Below are positions 15,138 to 24,897 of a DNA stretch of 34,156 nucleotides, piece after piece. Under the pieces are notes generated by a model. That model did no database searches and had not been told where the DNA came from. It saw nothing but the letters and a program-made list of their open reading frames with translations. Each line of letters begins with the position of its first letter. The stretch's first letter is position 1. A program made the translations under genes and the position numbers. The stretch comes from Parabacteroides distasonis (lineage in GTDB: Bacteria; Bacteroidota; Bacteroidia; Bacteroidales; Tannerellaceae): positions 1 through 34,156 of the forward strand of contig NZ_SRYM01000047.1 in assembly GCF_004793765.1 (NCBI RefSeq). The letters run 5' to 3'.

Positions 15138-17960
15138 TTAGGGCTGCATGATAACTTCTGTCCGGTTACCCTGTCCCAAAAGCTTTTGGGCAAATGCCTT
15201 TATCTTCTCGGGAGTCAACGCCTTAACAATCGACTCATAATCCGTATCGGTATCAAATCCTTTATAATAATAATCATCCAATACGTTCAACCAATAGCTG
15301 TTCTCCTGCAAGACTTCCGCATGACGTTTCAGCAGGTTATCCTGTGTTTTCTTGAAGTCTTCCTGATGAGGGCCTACCTCGGAAAGCCGTTTCAACTCAT
15401 TGCGGACAATCGTGTTCATCTGCTCCCACTTAGCCGGGTCCGTATCGAAGAATATCTGTAATGTCGTTCTTCCTTCCGGGAAAGGTGAGATTCTAGCGGA
15501 TACACCGACGCCATACGTTCCTCCTTCTTTCTCGCGTACCTTCTCGTAATATACCAAGTCCATAACTTGTTTCAATGCGGTAGCGGTGATGATATTCTCC
15601 AGATTGTACTCCATTTGTCCGGTATAGAGGTTGGCTACCGTTACTTTCGGGATTTCCATGGAGCGGTTGAATCGATTTATATAGTCTCCCTTACGCATCG
15701 ATGGAACCTCCGCCGGATTTCCCTTCTCAATTTTTCCTTGGGATGGCAATGTCGCTACATATTGCTCAATATACGGACGGATACTATCGATCTGGATATT
15801 ACCTACAAACGTGAATACGAAACCGGAAGCATCCGAGAAGCGTTCTTTGCGCATCTCCATGATACGAGGATAACTGATATGTGTGAAATCTTGTGGACGA
15901 AGACGGGACGCACGAGGGTTATCTCCGTAAACCGCTTTAGACAAAGAGTCGCTGAAAGCCACCATCGGATTTAATTCCATGTTCTGCAATTGCGCTTTTG
16001 TCCGTGTCTCGAAAGAAGCGTAGGCCTCTTCATCCATACGAGGAGCCGTGAAGCTGAGGTAAATTAACTCGAATAAGGTTTGCAAATCGGAAGGAGCGGC
16101 CATTCCGTTCACGTTCTCACTATCTTGACTGAGCGATAGGGCGCAAGATACCTTCTTTCCGGCCAAACGCTTACTTAGATCCGTGGTGGAGAAATTGCCC
16201 AATCCGCCTATCTCGATCACGTCATTGAAAACTTTTAAGTTATTAATATCCTTCGTGCCGAATAAAGTGCTTCCTCCCGGGCTGGTAGCGGTCATGATGA
16301 TCTCGTCCTTCTTGAATTCGGTAGGCTTTACTACCACCTTGATACCATTGCTTAAGGTAAATACTGTCGCTCCGAAACGCTGGTCGGTCTTTGTCTCCGT
16401 GATTTGCCCCAGAGCTGGTAAGGTCGGGATTAAAGGTTCGTTGGAGACAGTTTCTTTATAAGGCTCTACCGGCATCTGTTGCGCTTTGAGGAATGTACGG
16501 AGCAGATTCTTTTCGGTCGGGTATTTTATACCTTCTTTATCCGGTCCGGTTAACCCGATCACGATATTATCCTCTCCGATCATATCTTGGATATATTGGT
16601 TGATTTGCTCCACCGGGATATTTTGGGCGATCTGGTTCAACAGCGTGTATTCCATCTCAATGCCCGGGATATAACCGCCGTTGGTGAAATGATTCACATA
16701 TTCACGAATATAAGCGTCGTTTTTTTGGTTATTCCGCTCGTTGTAAGCAGACTCGTATTGTTTCAATACGTTGATGCGTGCCCGTTCATACTCGGATGGC
16801 GTAAAGCCATATTGTTTTACCCGTTGAGTCTCTTGGACAAGCGTTGTCAAGGTAGAATCGATCTCGCCTTCCTTGGCAAGAGCAGCTACGGTCCATGCTC
16901 CCTTGCTCTTTGCGATCATGAAATTGTCATCATCGTAGGCTTGGGCATAGATAAACGGAGGATTCGCTTGATGCAAGATGTCGTCGAAACGCTCGTCCAT
17001 GATCGATGCGCATATTTGCTGAATGTAATCCTTTACCAATCCGGTAATCGTACGATTCAAGTCGTTGGGCAATTTATCGTGTTTATAGAAGACATAAAGG
17101 ATTGTATTGGATGCCTCCTTGTCTTTGGCGATCGAGATCAGAGGTAGATCATTGTCAGGAACCGGTACTTGTTCCCGTTTTGCCGGACTGACCGGGGTAG
17201 GGACATCGGCGAACATCTTTTTGATAGTTGTTTCTACTTGATCTGCATTTACGTCTCCCACGATGATAATCGCTTGCAAGTCCGGACGATACCATTTCTT
17301 GTAGTAAGCCCGTAACTCGTCCGGCTTGAAGTTCTCGATCACGTCGATCGAGCCGATCGGCATCCGGTTCGCATAACGGCTTCCCGGGTACATCTTGGGT
17401 AGTTGCTGCTCCCATAGACGAGTCTGGGCATCCTGCCGGGTACGCCATTCCTCACGGATGACACCACGTTCTTTCTGGATAGCCGAGTCGGTTAAGGCTA
17501 GGAACCCGGACCAATCATGAAGGATCAATAAGCAAGAATCAACCACGCCGCTTTTATTGACGGGGGCGTTGGTAATCATATAGACGGTCTCATCAAAAGA
17601 GGTATAGGCATTGAAGTTTTCCCCGCTGCGCATACCTACACTCTCGATATATTCGTCCATCCCGTTATTCGGGAAGTTCCTACTGCCGTCGAAAGCCATA
17701 TGTTCCAAGAAGTGAGCCAAACCTCGTTGATTGTCTTCCTCTAAGATGGAGCCTACGTTTTGGGCGATGTAAAAGTCTGCCCGGTCTTTGGGCTGATCGT
17801 TGTGACGGATATAGTAGGTCAATCCGTTACTCAATTTCCCGTATCGAACCTTTGGATCGATCGGAAGCGGTTCGGGTTCCTGCATCTCTTGTGCCATCAC
17901 TTGTGTGAAAGCGACGAAACAGAGCAGGATTGCCGTTAAGATAGAATGTCTTTTTATCAT
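15138..17960 (-). CDS. Exported M16 family zinc metallopeptidase (pitrilysin-like)
   Basis: A 940-residue periplasmic or surface protease with signal peptide (cut near VMA, residue 23). The N-terminal M16 domain has the inverted zinc motif HFLEH (His83, Glu86, His87), with Glu164 spaced 77 residues on as third ligand. A second M16 pair starts around 540 (FGATVFTLSNGIKVVVKPTEFKKDEI) and lacks HxxEH, as is normal for the inactive half. Residues about 190-380 and 690-870 are the M16_C parts, with GTYGVGV in the last. Typical Bacteroidetes 'insulinase family' size. It degrades peptides; the specific substrate is unknown. Single gene, with a promoter box at 17991. Confidence 0.92.
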   Translation of the reverse strand: MIKRHSILTAILLCFVAFTQVMAQEMQEPEPLPIDPKVRYGKLSNGLTYYIRHNDQPKDRADFYIAQNVGSILEEDNQRGLAHFLEHMAFDGSRNFPNNGMDEYIESVGMRSGENFNAYTSFDETVYMITNAPVNKSGVVDSCLLILHDWSGFLALTDSAIQKERGVIREEWRTRQDAQTRLWEQQLPKMYPGSRYANRMPIGSIDVIENFKPDELRAYYKKWYRPDLQAIIIVGDVNADQVETTIKKMFADVPTPVSPAKREQVPVPDNDLPLISIAKDKEASNTILYVFYKHDKLPNDLNRTITGLVKDYIQQICASIMDERFDDILHQANPPFIYAQAYDDDNFMIAKSKGAWTVAALAKEGEIDSTLTTLVQETQRVKQYGFTPSEYERARINVLKQYESAYNERNNQKNDAYIREYVNHFTNGGYIPGIEMEYTLLNQIAQNIPVEQINQYIQDMIGEDNIVIGLTGPDKEGIKYPTEKNLLRTFLKAQQMPVEPYKETVSNEPLIPTLPALGQITETKTDQRFGATVFTLSNGIKVVVKPTEFKKDEIIMTATSPGGSTLFGTKDINNLKVFNDVIEIGGLGNFSTTDLSKRLAGKKVSCALSLSQDSENVNGMAAPSDLQTLFELIYLSFTAPRMDEEAYASFETRTKAQLQNMELNPMVAFSDSLSKAVYGDNPRASRLRPQDFTHISYPRIMEMRKERFSDASGFVFTFVGNIQIDSIRPYIEQYVATLPSQGKIEKGNPAEVPSMRKGDYINRFNRSMEIPKVTVANLYTGQMEYNLENIITATALKQVMDLVYYEKVREKEGGTYGVGVSARISPFPEGRTTLQIFFDTDPAKWEQMNTIVRNELKRLSEVGPHQEDFKKTQDNLLKRHAEVLQENSYWLNVLDDYYYKGFDTDTDYESIVKALTPEKIKAFAQKLLGQGNRTEVIMQP

Positions 17961-17990
17961 ATTTATTTCATTGATAGTGAATCTAGATCA

Positions 17991-17998
17991 CAAAACTA
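17991..17998 (-). promoter_or_regulatory. Candidate -7 box TAGTTTTG of M16 protease gene
   Basis: On the minus strand this reads TAGTTTTG (TAnnTTTG), 30 bp before the ATG at 17960. The -33 TTTG was not found. Confidence 0.4.
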
Positions 17999-18035
17999 GC
18001 AAAAAATCACAGAAAGAGGTCTTTATGGCGAAAAT

Positions 18036-18063
18036 AAGGAGTATTCGATACGGAATACTCCTT
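18036..18063. repeat. Perfect hairpin in intergenic region
   Basis: AAGGAGTATTC (18036-18046) and GAATACTCCTT (18053-18063) form an 11-bp stem with a 6-nt loop. It lies in the 317-bp gap between two divergent genes, so it does not end a visible gene; it might terminate an unseen small transcript or be an operator. Nothing else but promoters is seen in this gap. Confidence 0.5.
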
Positions 18064-18208
18064 TCTATCAAGATTAAACAGGCGGGGGAGCTGTTTAATA
18101 CTCAACTATTCTATTAACACTTGAGTAATAAGGTTTGTTTAATATAATTCTAATCTATTCTATATAATTTATAGGGGGATGGAACGTTAGGTATTAAACG
18201 TAAATGAT

Positions 18209-18216
18209 TACCTTTG
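18209..18216 (+). promoter_or_regulatory. Promoter of DUF2723 gene
   Basis: TACCTTTGCGGCC at 18209, with TTAG about 18 bp upstream as a weak -33, lies 61 bp before ATG 18278. Confidence 0.5.
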
Positions 18217-18277
18217 CGGCCGACTGCCCGTGTGGGTATGCAAGTAGAAACAATTAATTATCACACTTATACAAAGT

Positions 18278-21200
18278 ATGGGAAAGTACAAACTAATCAA
18301 CAACGTGTTGGGGTGGGTCGTTTTTTTGATCGCTTCTACCGTTTATCTGATGACAATGGAACCCACCGCCAGTTTCTGGGATTGTGGTGAGTTTATCTCT
18401 TCGGCATACAAATTGGAAGTAGGCCACCCGCCCGGAGCTCCTTTCTTCATGTTAACAGCCAATTTATTTACGCAGTTCGCCTCCGACCCTTCCAAGGTGG
18501 CTGTGATGGTTAATACGATGTCCGCCCTGTTTAGCGGCCTGACGATCTTATTCCTTTTCTGGAGTATTACCCATTTAGCTCGTAAGATTATCGTGGAAGA
18601 CGATAAGATGATGTCTCTGGGACAGATGATTACGATCATGGGTTGCGGTTTGGTAGGTTCTTTGGCTTATACGTTTAGCGATACGTTCTGGTTTAGCGCC
18701 GTGGAGGGTGAGGTGTATGCTTATTCTTCCTTGTTTACCGCCTTGGTATTCTGGTTGATCCTGAAATGGGAGGAAGCCGCCGATCGTCCGCATGCCGATC
18801 GTTGGATCGTGTTGATCGCTTATTTGATGGGTTTGAGTATCGGTGTCCATTTGCTGAATTTATTGTGTATCCCGGCTATCGTACTGGTATATTATTATAA
18901 GAAATTCCCGAACCCTACGATGAGGGGTACGCTGATCGCTTTATTGGTGTCGTTCGCTATCGTGGGCTTGATGATGTATGGTGTCGTACAAGGCTTGGTT
19001 GAGGTTTGCGGTTATTTCGAGCTGTTGTTTGTCAATACGTTCGGTATGCCGTATAACTCGGGTGTATATGCGTTCGTGATTATCTTGGCGGCTTCGTTGA
19101 TCTGGGCGATCTGGGAGACGATGCAAGACGAGATCCATCCGGTGCGGATGAAGATCTCTTTCATCCTTTCGATCGTATTGCTGGGTATTCCGTTTATCGG
19201 TAGCGGTTACGTGATCGCCGTGATCCTTACGGCGGCTTTGACAACTTATTTGTTCATGAGCAAGAATGTAAATATCAAGATGCTGAATACGATCTTGGTT
19301 TGCTTGATGGTAATCGTAGTGGGTTATTCATCCTATGCCTTGACATTGATCCGTGCGACAGCCGATACGCCTATGAACCAGAACGCTCCGCAAGATATCT
19401 TTACCTTGCGTACCTATTTGGCTCGTGAGCAATACGGTAAGACTCCGTTGATCTACGGTCAGACCTATGTATCCGAGGTGAAACGTGAGAACCAAGGTGG
19501 TACTTGCGTTCCTGTATCGAAAGAGGGTGAGCCGACTTGGAGCCGTGTCATTAAGAAAGATAAAAACGAGAAGGACCATTATTATATCTCTCGTTACGAT
19601 ACGGAATACGAATATGTGGATGAATTGAGTATGCTTTTCCCCCGTATGTATAGTAGCGACGGACGCCATGTGGCGGCTTATAAGGAATGGGCGCAGGTAA
19701 AGGGTACGCCGGTGAAGTTCAACCGTTGTGGTGAGATGGTGACGGTGATGAAACCTACATTTGCCGAGAACTTGCGTTATTTCTTCGCTTATCAGTTGAA
19801 TTTCATGTACTGGCGTTATTTCATGTGGAACTTCTCCGGACGGCAGAACGATATACAAGGTAATGGCGAGGTTTCGAATGGTAACTGGATAACCGGTATT
19901 CCGTTTATCGATGAAGCTTTAGTGGGCCCGCAAGAGGATATGCCGTTCGATATTATCAATAATAAGGGGCATAACGTATATTATATGTTACCGCTTCTAT
20001 TGGGTATCTTGGGGCTTCTATTCCAAGCTTATGCCGGAAAGAAGGGTATTCAGGGATTCTGGATCACGTTCTTCTTGTTCTTTATGACGGGTATTGCGAT
20101 CGTGCTTTACTTGAACCAGGCACCGTATCAACCTCGTGAACGAGATTATGCGTATGCCGGATCGTTCTATGCGTTCTGTATATGGATCGGTTTCGGTGTG
20201 GCAGCCTTGGCGAAAGGATTGCAGAAGTATGGTAAGTTATCTCCGGTGATAGCGGGTTCTGTTGCGACGGTACTGTGCTTGTTGGTTCCTATCCAGATGG
20301 GTGCGCAGAACTGGGATGACCATGATCGCTCGAACCGTTATGTTTGCCGTGATTTCGGTGCGAACTACTTGGAATCTTGCGAGCCGAACGCTGTCATATT
20401 TACGAATGGTGATAATGACACGTTCCCGTTGTGGTACGCACAGGAGGTGGAAGGTATCCGTACGGATGTACGTGTATGTAATACGAGTTATTTGCAAACC
20501 GATTGGTATATCAACCAAATGAAGAAGCAAGCATACGAATCGGATCCGCTTCCAATCTCTTGGCAACCGGAGGATTATGTGCAAGGTACTCGTGATGCCG
20601 CTTATGTATTCCCGATGACGGATAAATCGATCGATCTGAAGACCGCTCTTGATTTCGTTCGTAGCAATGATCCGAAGTTTAAAAAGATCCCGGGTATCAA
20701 TCAAGAATTAGATTATATTCCTGCGCAGACATTGACGATGGGGGTAGATTCCGCTGCGGTTATGGCTGCCGGCGTGATCGATACCGCTAACTTGCCGTAT
20801 TTGCAGAAAGAGATGAAGATTGACTTGAAAGGCAAGGATGTCTTGGGTAAGCAAGAGTTGATTATCTTGGATATGTTGCAGACGAATGACTGGAACCGTC
20901 CGATCTATTACGCGATTACCGTAAGCCCGGATCAGTTCGTGAAATTGGATCCGTACTTCCAGCAGACCGGTATGGCTTATCAGATCGTTCCGATGGAGAC
21001 ACAGGGAACTGTTCGTTCGATCAATACGGAGAAGATGTATGACAACGTGATGAATAAGTTCAAATGGGGTGGTGTCAATACGCCGGGTGTGTACTTGGAT
21101 GAGAATGTAATGCGGATGTGCAAGAGCTATCGTATTGCGTTGTTCAGTAAGTTGGCTGCCGCTTTGGTCGCTGAAGGCAAGAATGAGAAAGCCCTGAACG

Positions 21201-21535
21201 TACTGGATAAGGCGATGGAAGTTTTGCCTCCCGAGAATGTTCCGTTGGATTACAGCGCTCTTTCCTTGGGTGAGTTGTATTATGAGTTGGGCCAGAAGGA
21301 GAAGGCGGAGATGGTTTATAAAGGTATAGCGGACAATGCGATGCGTAGTATAAACTGGTATTTCCGTTTGCGTCCGGGTCAATTATCATCTGTCGAGAGT
21401 GATTTAGGTCATAACTTGGCGGTTCTCCAAGAGGTATTGCGTGTAAGCAAACAATACAATCCGGAGTTCGCTAAGCCTTATCAAGAGGAATTTGATAATT
21501 ACCGTATGGCGTACGGATCAGTGGCAAAAGATTAA
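18278..21535 (+). CDS. DUF2723 multispanning membrane protein, O-mannosyltransferase-like
   Basis: A 1085-residue inner-membrane protein. The first 660 residues carry about a dozen helices; the first periplasmic loop has EPTASFWDCGEF (Asp35, Glu38) and GHPPGAPF (His50), the DUF2723 signature resembling the acidic loop of GT-C lipid-linked-sugar transferases. A second conserved loop reads LNQAPYQPRERDYAY. The C-terminal 400 residues are soluble, including NGDNDTFPLWY, and end in TPR-like helices (about 990-1050, EKALNVLDKAME and ELGQKEKAEMVY). Bacteroidetes members are proposed protein O-glycosyltransferases; activity here is inferred. First gene of a probable operon with the deacetylase 6 bp downstream. 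Confidence 0.88.
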   Translation: MGKYKLINNVLGWVVFLIASTVYLMTMEPTASFWDCGEFISSAYKLEVGHPPGAPFFMLTANLFTQFASDPSKVAVMVNTMSALFSGLTILFLFWSITHLARKIIVEDDKMMSLGQMITIMGCGLVGSLAYTFSDTFWFSAVEGEVYAYSSLFTALVFWLILKWEEAADRPHADRWIVLIAYLMGLSIGVHLLNLLCIPAIVLVYYYKKFPNPTMRGTLIALLVSFAIVGLMMYGVVQGLVEVCGYFELLFVNTFGMPYNSGVYAFVIILAASLIWAIWETMQDEIHPVRMKISFILSIVLLGIPFIGSGYVIAVILTAALTTYLFMSKNVNIKMLNTILVCLMVIVVGYSSYALTLIRATADTPMNQNAPQDIFTLRTYLAREQYGKTPLIYGQTYVSEVKRENQGGTCVPVSKEGEPTWSRVIKKDKNEKDHYYISRYDTEYEYVDELSMLFPRMYSSDGRHVAAYKEWAQVKGTPVKFNRCGEMVTVMKPTFAENLRYFFAYQLNFMYWRYFMWNFSGRQNDIQGNGEVSNGNWITGIPFIDEALVGPQEDMPFDIINNKGHNVYYMLPLLLGILGLLFQAYAGKKGIQGFWITFFLFFMTGIAIVLYLNQAPYQPRERDYAYAGSFYAFCIWIGFGVAALAKGLQKYGKLSPVIAGSVATVLCLLVPIQMGAQNWDDHDRSNRYVCRDFGANYLESCEPNAVIFTNGDNDTFPLWYAQEVEGIRTDVRVCNTSYLQTDWYINQMKKQAYESDPLPISWQPEDYVQGTRDAAYVFPMTDKSIDLKTALDFVRSNDPKFKKIPGINQELDYIPAQTLTMGVDSAAVMAAGVIDTANLPYLQKEMKIDLKGKDVLGKQELIILDMLQTNDWNRPIYYAITVSPDQFVKLDPYFQQTGMAYQIVPMETQGTVRSINTEKMYDNVMNKFKWGGVNTPGVYLDENVMRMCKSYRIALFSKLAAALVAEGKNEKALNVLDKAMEVLPPENVPLDYSALSLGELYYELGQKEKAEMVYKGIADNAMRSINWYFRLRPGQLSSVESDLGHNLAVLQEVLRVSKQYNPEFAKPYQEEFDNYRMAYGSVAKD

Positions 21536-21541
21536 CAAAGT

Positions 21542-22153
21542 ATGTTTATAGAACAACCGCCTTGGTTTTACAGGGCACTGTTCCCGGGGGTAACTTGGCG
21601 AATACCGGCAGAGAAGAAGTGTGTGTATCTCACCTTCGACGATGGCCCTATTCCCGAGGTTACCCCTTGGGTTTTAGATATATTGGATACGTATGGGATC
21701 AAGGCTACCTTTTTTATGGTAGGGGATAATGTACGTAAGCATCCCGAAGTCTTCCGGATGGTGATAGATCGTGGGCACCGTGTCGGTAACCATACGTTCA
21801 ACCATATCCAAGGTATCAAGTTCTGGACGAAGAATTATTTGGCGAATGTGGAGAAGGCGGCTGAATATATTCCTAGTAATTTATTCCGGCCTCCTCACGG
21901 GCATATGCGTTTTCCGCAGGTAGTATGGCTTCGCCGCCATTATCATATCGTGATGTGGGACGTGGTCACCCGCGATTATAGCCCGCATATGACTCCGAAC
22001 GGTGTCTTCAACGTGGTAAAGAACTATACCCGTAATGGTTCCGTTATCGTCTTCCACGATTCTTTGAAAGCCGAGCGCAATATGCGTGAGGCAATGCCCC
22101 GGGCTGTCGAATGGCTCTTAAAGGAAGGCTACGAGTTTAAAGTTTTTGAATAA
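21542..22153 (+). CDS. Polysaccharide deacetylase (NodB/CE4 domain)
   Basis: A 203-residue CE4 esterase domain with all five motifs: TFDDGP (Asp33 base, Asp34 metal), NHTFNH (His84, His88 metal), RPPHG (116-120), WDVVTRDY (139-146) and IVFHDS (His172). It should remove N- or O-acetyl groups from a glycan, for example peptidoglycan or a surface polysaccharide. There is no signal peptide; the hydrophobic N-terminus (PPWFYRALFPG) is short, so it may act in the cytoplasm or be membrane-associated. It follows the DUF2723 gene by 6 bp and its stop shares a base with the queG start. Confidence 0.9.
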   Translation: MFIEQPPWFYRALFPGVTWRIPAEKKCVYLTFDDGPIPEVTPWVLDILDTYGIKATFFMVGDNVRKHPEVFRMVIDRGHRVGNHTFNHIQGIKFWTKNYLANVEKAAEYIPSNLFRPPHGHMRFPQVVWLRRHYHIVMWDVVTRDYSPHMTPNGVFNVVKNYTRNGSVIVFHDSLKAERNMREAMPRAVEWLLKEGYEFKVFE

Positions 22154-23070
22154 TGGGTATCTCCCAGTTTATAAAAGATAAAGCTATGGAATTAGGCTTC
22201 TCCGTTTGCGGTATCGCTGAAGTAGCGAAGGCCGGGAGCGAGGAGGCTTATTTTGACCAATGGATTGCGGAAGGCTACCATGCTGGAATGAAATACATGG
22301 AGAATCATCGGGAAATCCGTCTCAATCCGGATGGCTTGGTGGAAGGTGCCAAATCAGTTATCTCAGTAGCCTTGAATTATTATCCGAAAGTTCTCCGGAA
22401 TCCGGCGGAACCTTATATCTCGTATTATGCGTACGGAGAAGATTATCACGGGGTCGTAAAGGATAAACTTCGCCAATTATGGAAAGCGATAACCGAGCAT
22501 CATCCCTCCAACAATGAGGCTCGTGTATTCACGGACTCCGCCCCTCTGTTAGAGCGTTATTGGGCTTGGAAAGCCGGTTTGGGATGGATCGGAAAGAATA
22601 CGAATCTAATCATCCCGGGCAAAGGCTCTTTCTTTTTCCTTGGGGAGATCGTGACAACCCTGGAAGTCGATGCCTATGATTCCCCCCAAAAGAATCGCTG
22701 CGGTTCCTGTACCCGCTGTATGGACGCTTGCCCTACCGGGGCCTTGGAAAGGGCGAAACGTTTGAATGCCCGCAAATGTATCTCTTATCTTACGATTGAG
22801 CATCGTGGAGAAATCCCTGTTGAGCAAGCCGTCCTTTTAAGTAACCGCATCTATGGATGCGACACCTGCCAAGCCGTTTGTCCTTGGAACCGCTTCGCTA
22901 TGCCTACGGCAGTAGCAGCCTTTCATCCCACCCCTTCTTTGCTCTCCCTTAAAAAAGATGACCTCAAGGCATTGAGCCGTGAGGATTATAATCGTATCTT
23001 TGCGCATTCGGCGGTGAAACGCGCCAAATATGAGGGATTATTACGAACAATACAATATCTAAAAGACTAA
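22153..23070 (+). CDS. queG: Epoxyqueuosine reductase
   Basis: This cobalamin-dependent iron-sulfur enzyme performs the last step of queuosine synthesis, reducing epoxyqueuosine in tRNA wobble positions. The 305-residue protein has the N-terminal DUF1730-type domain, FTDSAPLLERYWAWKAGLGWIGKN (127-150) with the proposed catalytic Asp128, and two 4Fe-4S motifs: CGSCTRCMDACPTGAL (Cys183, 186, 189, 193) and CDTCQAVCPWN (236, 239, 243), plus Cys209. The C-terminal HEAT-like extension of longer homologues is absent. ATG shares one base with the upstream TAA, indicating coupling. Confidence 0.95.
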   Translation: MGISQFIKDKAMELGFSVCGIAEVAKAGSEEAYFDQWIAEGYHAGMKYMENHREIRLNPDGLVEGAKSVISVALNYYPKVLRNPAEPYISYYAYGEDYHGVVKDKLRQLWKAITEHHPSNNEARVFTDSAPLLERYWAWKAGLGWIGKNTNLIIPGKGSFFFLGEIVTTLEVDAYDSPQKNRCGSCTRCMDACPTGALERAKRLNARKCISYLTIEHRGEIPVEQAVLLSNRIYGCDTCQAVCPWNRFAMPTAVAAFHPTPSLLSLKKDDLKALSREDYNRIFAHSAVKRAKYEGLLRTIQYLKD

Positions 23071-23076
23071 GTTACC

Positions 23077-24366
23077 ATGAGAAGAACATTTAACTTCTTG
23101 CTTCTTTTTCTCCTGTCGGTGATGACGGTAATGGCCGCTCCCGGAGATTTACAAGAGAAACTTGCCGTCCTAAAGGGAATCAGTGGCATCGAGAAACTGG
23201 AATCCGATCATTATCCGGAGAAATATGTAGTACGTATCACGCAGCAGGTCGATCCGAAAGACCCCGCCGCCGGGACATTTACGCAACGGGTGATTGTTGG
23301 CCATGTAGGCTATGACCGCCCTACCATTATCGTGACCGAGGGATATGGAGCCGCCTACGCCCTCAACCCGAGATATCAAGAGGAATTGTCCAAGCTATTG
23401 AATGCGAATCTGGTGTTCGTGGAGTACCGTTATTTCTTGGAATCGACGCCGGAACCCAAGAACTGGGATTATCTGACCGCCGAAAACTCCGCATACGATT
23501 TGCATAATGTCCGCAATACATTCAAGCAGATCTATCCGGAAAAATGGATCAGTACCGGCATCAGCAAGGGGGGACAGACAACGATGCTCTACCGTGCCTT
23601 CTTCCCGGACGACGTGGATTTCTCCGTTCCTTATGTCGGTCCGTTATGCAAAGGCGTAGAGGATGGCCGCCACGAGCCTTTCTTACGTAAGGTAGGTACG
23701 AAAGGGGAACGCAAGAAGATACAAGATTTTCAATTGGAAGTCTTGAGACGCAAGTCTGATATGCTCCCTTTATTGGAGAGTTATTGTAAGAATAAGAACC
23801 TGACATTTCGTATTCCGATGTCCGAGGTATTGGATTATTGCGTACTGGAATATTCATTCGCTCTTTGGCAATGGGGAACTTCAGTGAATACGATCCCTTC
23901 CAAGTCTGCCGACGATCAGGCACTCTTCGACCATCTGATGAATATCAGCGGCCCTGATTATTTCGCCGAGAACCAGCCCAACATCTCCTTCTTCGTACAA
24001 GCCGCCCGGGAGCTCGGTTATTATGGCTACGACGTGAAACCTTTCAAGAAATACCTTACGATCGATAGCGCCCACGGATACCTAAACCGTATCATGCTTC
24101 CCGAGGAACTGGTCGGCAAGGTAGACTTCCGCCCGGCCCTATACCATAAGATCTATGACTTCTTGAAGGATAACGACCCGAAGATGATCTTCATCTATGG
24201 CGAGATCGACCCGTGGAGCGCGGCCATGGTGCCCGCTTTCAAAGGCAAGAAGAACGAGCAAATCTACATCCAACCCCGAGGCAGTCATCGTGCCCGTATC
24301 GGCAATATGCCGGAGGATATGAAGGAAAGGATCCTTACGCAGATTAATAAGTGGCTGGCCGAATAG
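23077..24366 (+). CDS. Secreted S37-family (PS-10) peptidase
   Basis: A 429-residue exported serine peptidase resembling the Streptomyces tripeptidyl aminopeptidase family S37. The signal peptide runs to about residue 20 (VMAAPG). The alpha/beta-hydrolase core has VFVEYRYFLES...WDYLTAENSAYDL (114-141), nucleophile elbow GISKGG with Ser163, Asp378 in YGEIDPWS and His404 in RGSHRAR. It probably removes short peptides from N-termini in the periplasm. It starts 6 bp after queG and likely shares its transcript, though the functions are unrelated. Codon use here is notably GC-rich compared with the rest of the window. Confidence 0.85.
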   Translation: MRRTFNFLLLFLLSVMTVMAAPGDLQEKLAVLKGISGIEKLESDHYPEKYVVRITQQVDPKDPAAGTFTQRVIVGHVGYDRPTIIVTEGYGAAYALNPRYQEELSKLLNANLVFVEYRYFLESTPEPKNWDYLTAENSAYDLHNVRNTFKQIYPEKWISTGISKGGQTTMLYRAFFPDDVDFSVPYVGPLCKGVEDGRHEPFLRKVGTKGERKKIQDFQLEVLRRKSDMLPLLESYCKNKNLTFRIPMSEVLDYCVLEYSFALWQWGTSVNTIPSKSADDQALFDHLMNISGPDYFAENQPNISFFVQAARELGYYGYDVKPFKKYLTIDSAHGYLNRIMLPEELVGKVDFRPALYHKIYDFLKDNDPKMIFIYGEIDPWSAAMVPAFKGKKNEQIYIQPRGSHRARIGNMPEDMKERILTQINKWLAE

Positions 24367-24382
24367 AGGTGAGGAGGAAGAT

Positions 24383-24820
24383 ATGAGCAAGCCGATCGAT
24401 TACGAGCAAATCCCGTCCGACTTCATGCACTGCCTCAACGAGCGCTGCCCGAAAGCCGGACATTGTATGCGCCAATGGGCCGCCCGGATGCTGCCGGCAG
24501 AGCGGCTGCACGTGAATATCTTGAATCCCCGCCAGTACGAGGCGGATGGTGGCGAGGCTTGCCCCCATTTCTTCTCCGACGTGCCTCAGCTCTACGGCAA
24601 GGGGTTCGAGCGCATGCTGGATGAGATCCCCAGACGCAAATCCACGGCTATCAAGAGCCAGATGTTGAGCTACTTCGGCCGTTCGGTATATTATCGCAGC
24701 CTGCACGGCGAGCGGCTTGTTAAGCCCGCCGAGCAGGTGGACATACGGCGTATCTTCCACCACAACGACGTACAAGACGAGCCTCGCTACGACACGATGA
24801 TAGAGCATTACGATTTCTAG
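24383..24820 (+). CDS. DUF6078 family protein
   Basis: A 145-residue cytosolic protein with Cys/His spacing near its start, FMHCLNERCPKAGHCMRQW (Cys at about 17, 22, 28), and a later EACPHFF; a metal site is possible. The middle, RRKSTAIKSQMLSYFGRSVYYRSLHGER, is basic and helical. I believe it belongs to DUF6078, a Bacteroidales family of unknown function. Unusually for this phylum a strong Shine-Dalgarno, GAGGAGGA (24371-24378), precedes the ATG. It is the last gene of the run from 18278 and is followed by a terminator. Confidence 0.7.
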   Translation: MSKPIDYEQIPSDFMHCLNERCPKAGHCMRQWAARMLPAERLHVNILNPRQYEADGGEACPHFFSDVPQLYGKGFERMLDEIPRRKSTAIKSQMLSYFGRSVYYRSLHGERLVKPAEQVDIRRIFHHNDVQDEPRYDTMIEHYDF

Positions 24821-24852
24821 GTGTTTAACGCAGGCCATCTGCGTCCGCTCAT

Positions 24853-24890
24853 AATTCCCATGATTTCCCGTAAACGTGGGAATTTTTTTT
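24853..24890 (+). terminator. Rho-independent terminator
   Basis: AATTCCCA (24853-24860) pairs with TGGGAATT (24877-24884), followed by a run of eight T (24883-24890). It ends the transcription unit finishing with DUF6078. Confidence 0.7.
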
Positions 24891-24897
24891 CATGCGG

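Noticed and set aside
15114-17448. Open frames antisense or alternative to the M16 protease
   Set aside because: The minus-strand protease is continuous, has HFLEH and a signal peptide; the others show no family features.
17905-18117. 70-residue open frame between divergent genes
   Set aside because: It overlaps the protease start, its promoter box and a hairpin, with no family features.
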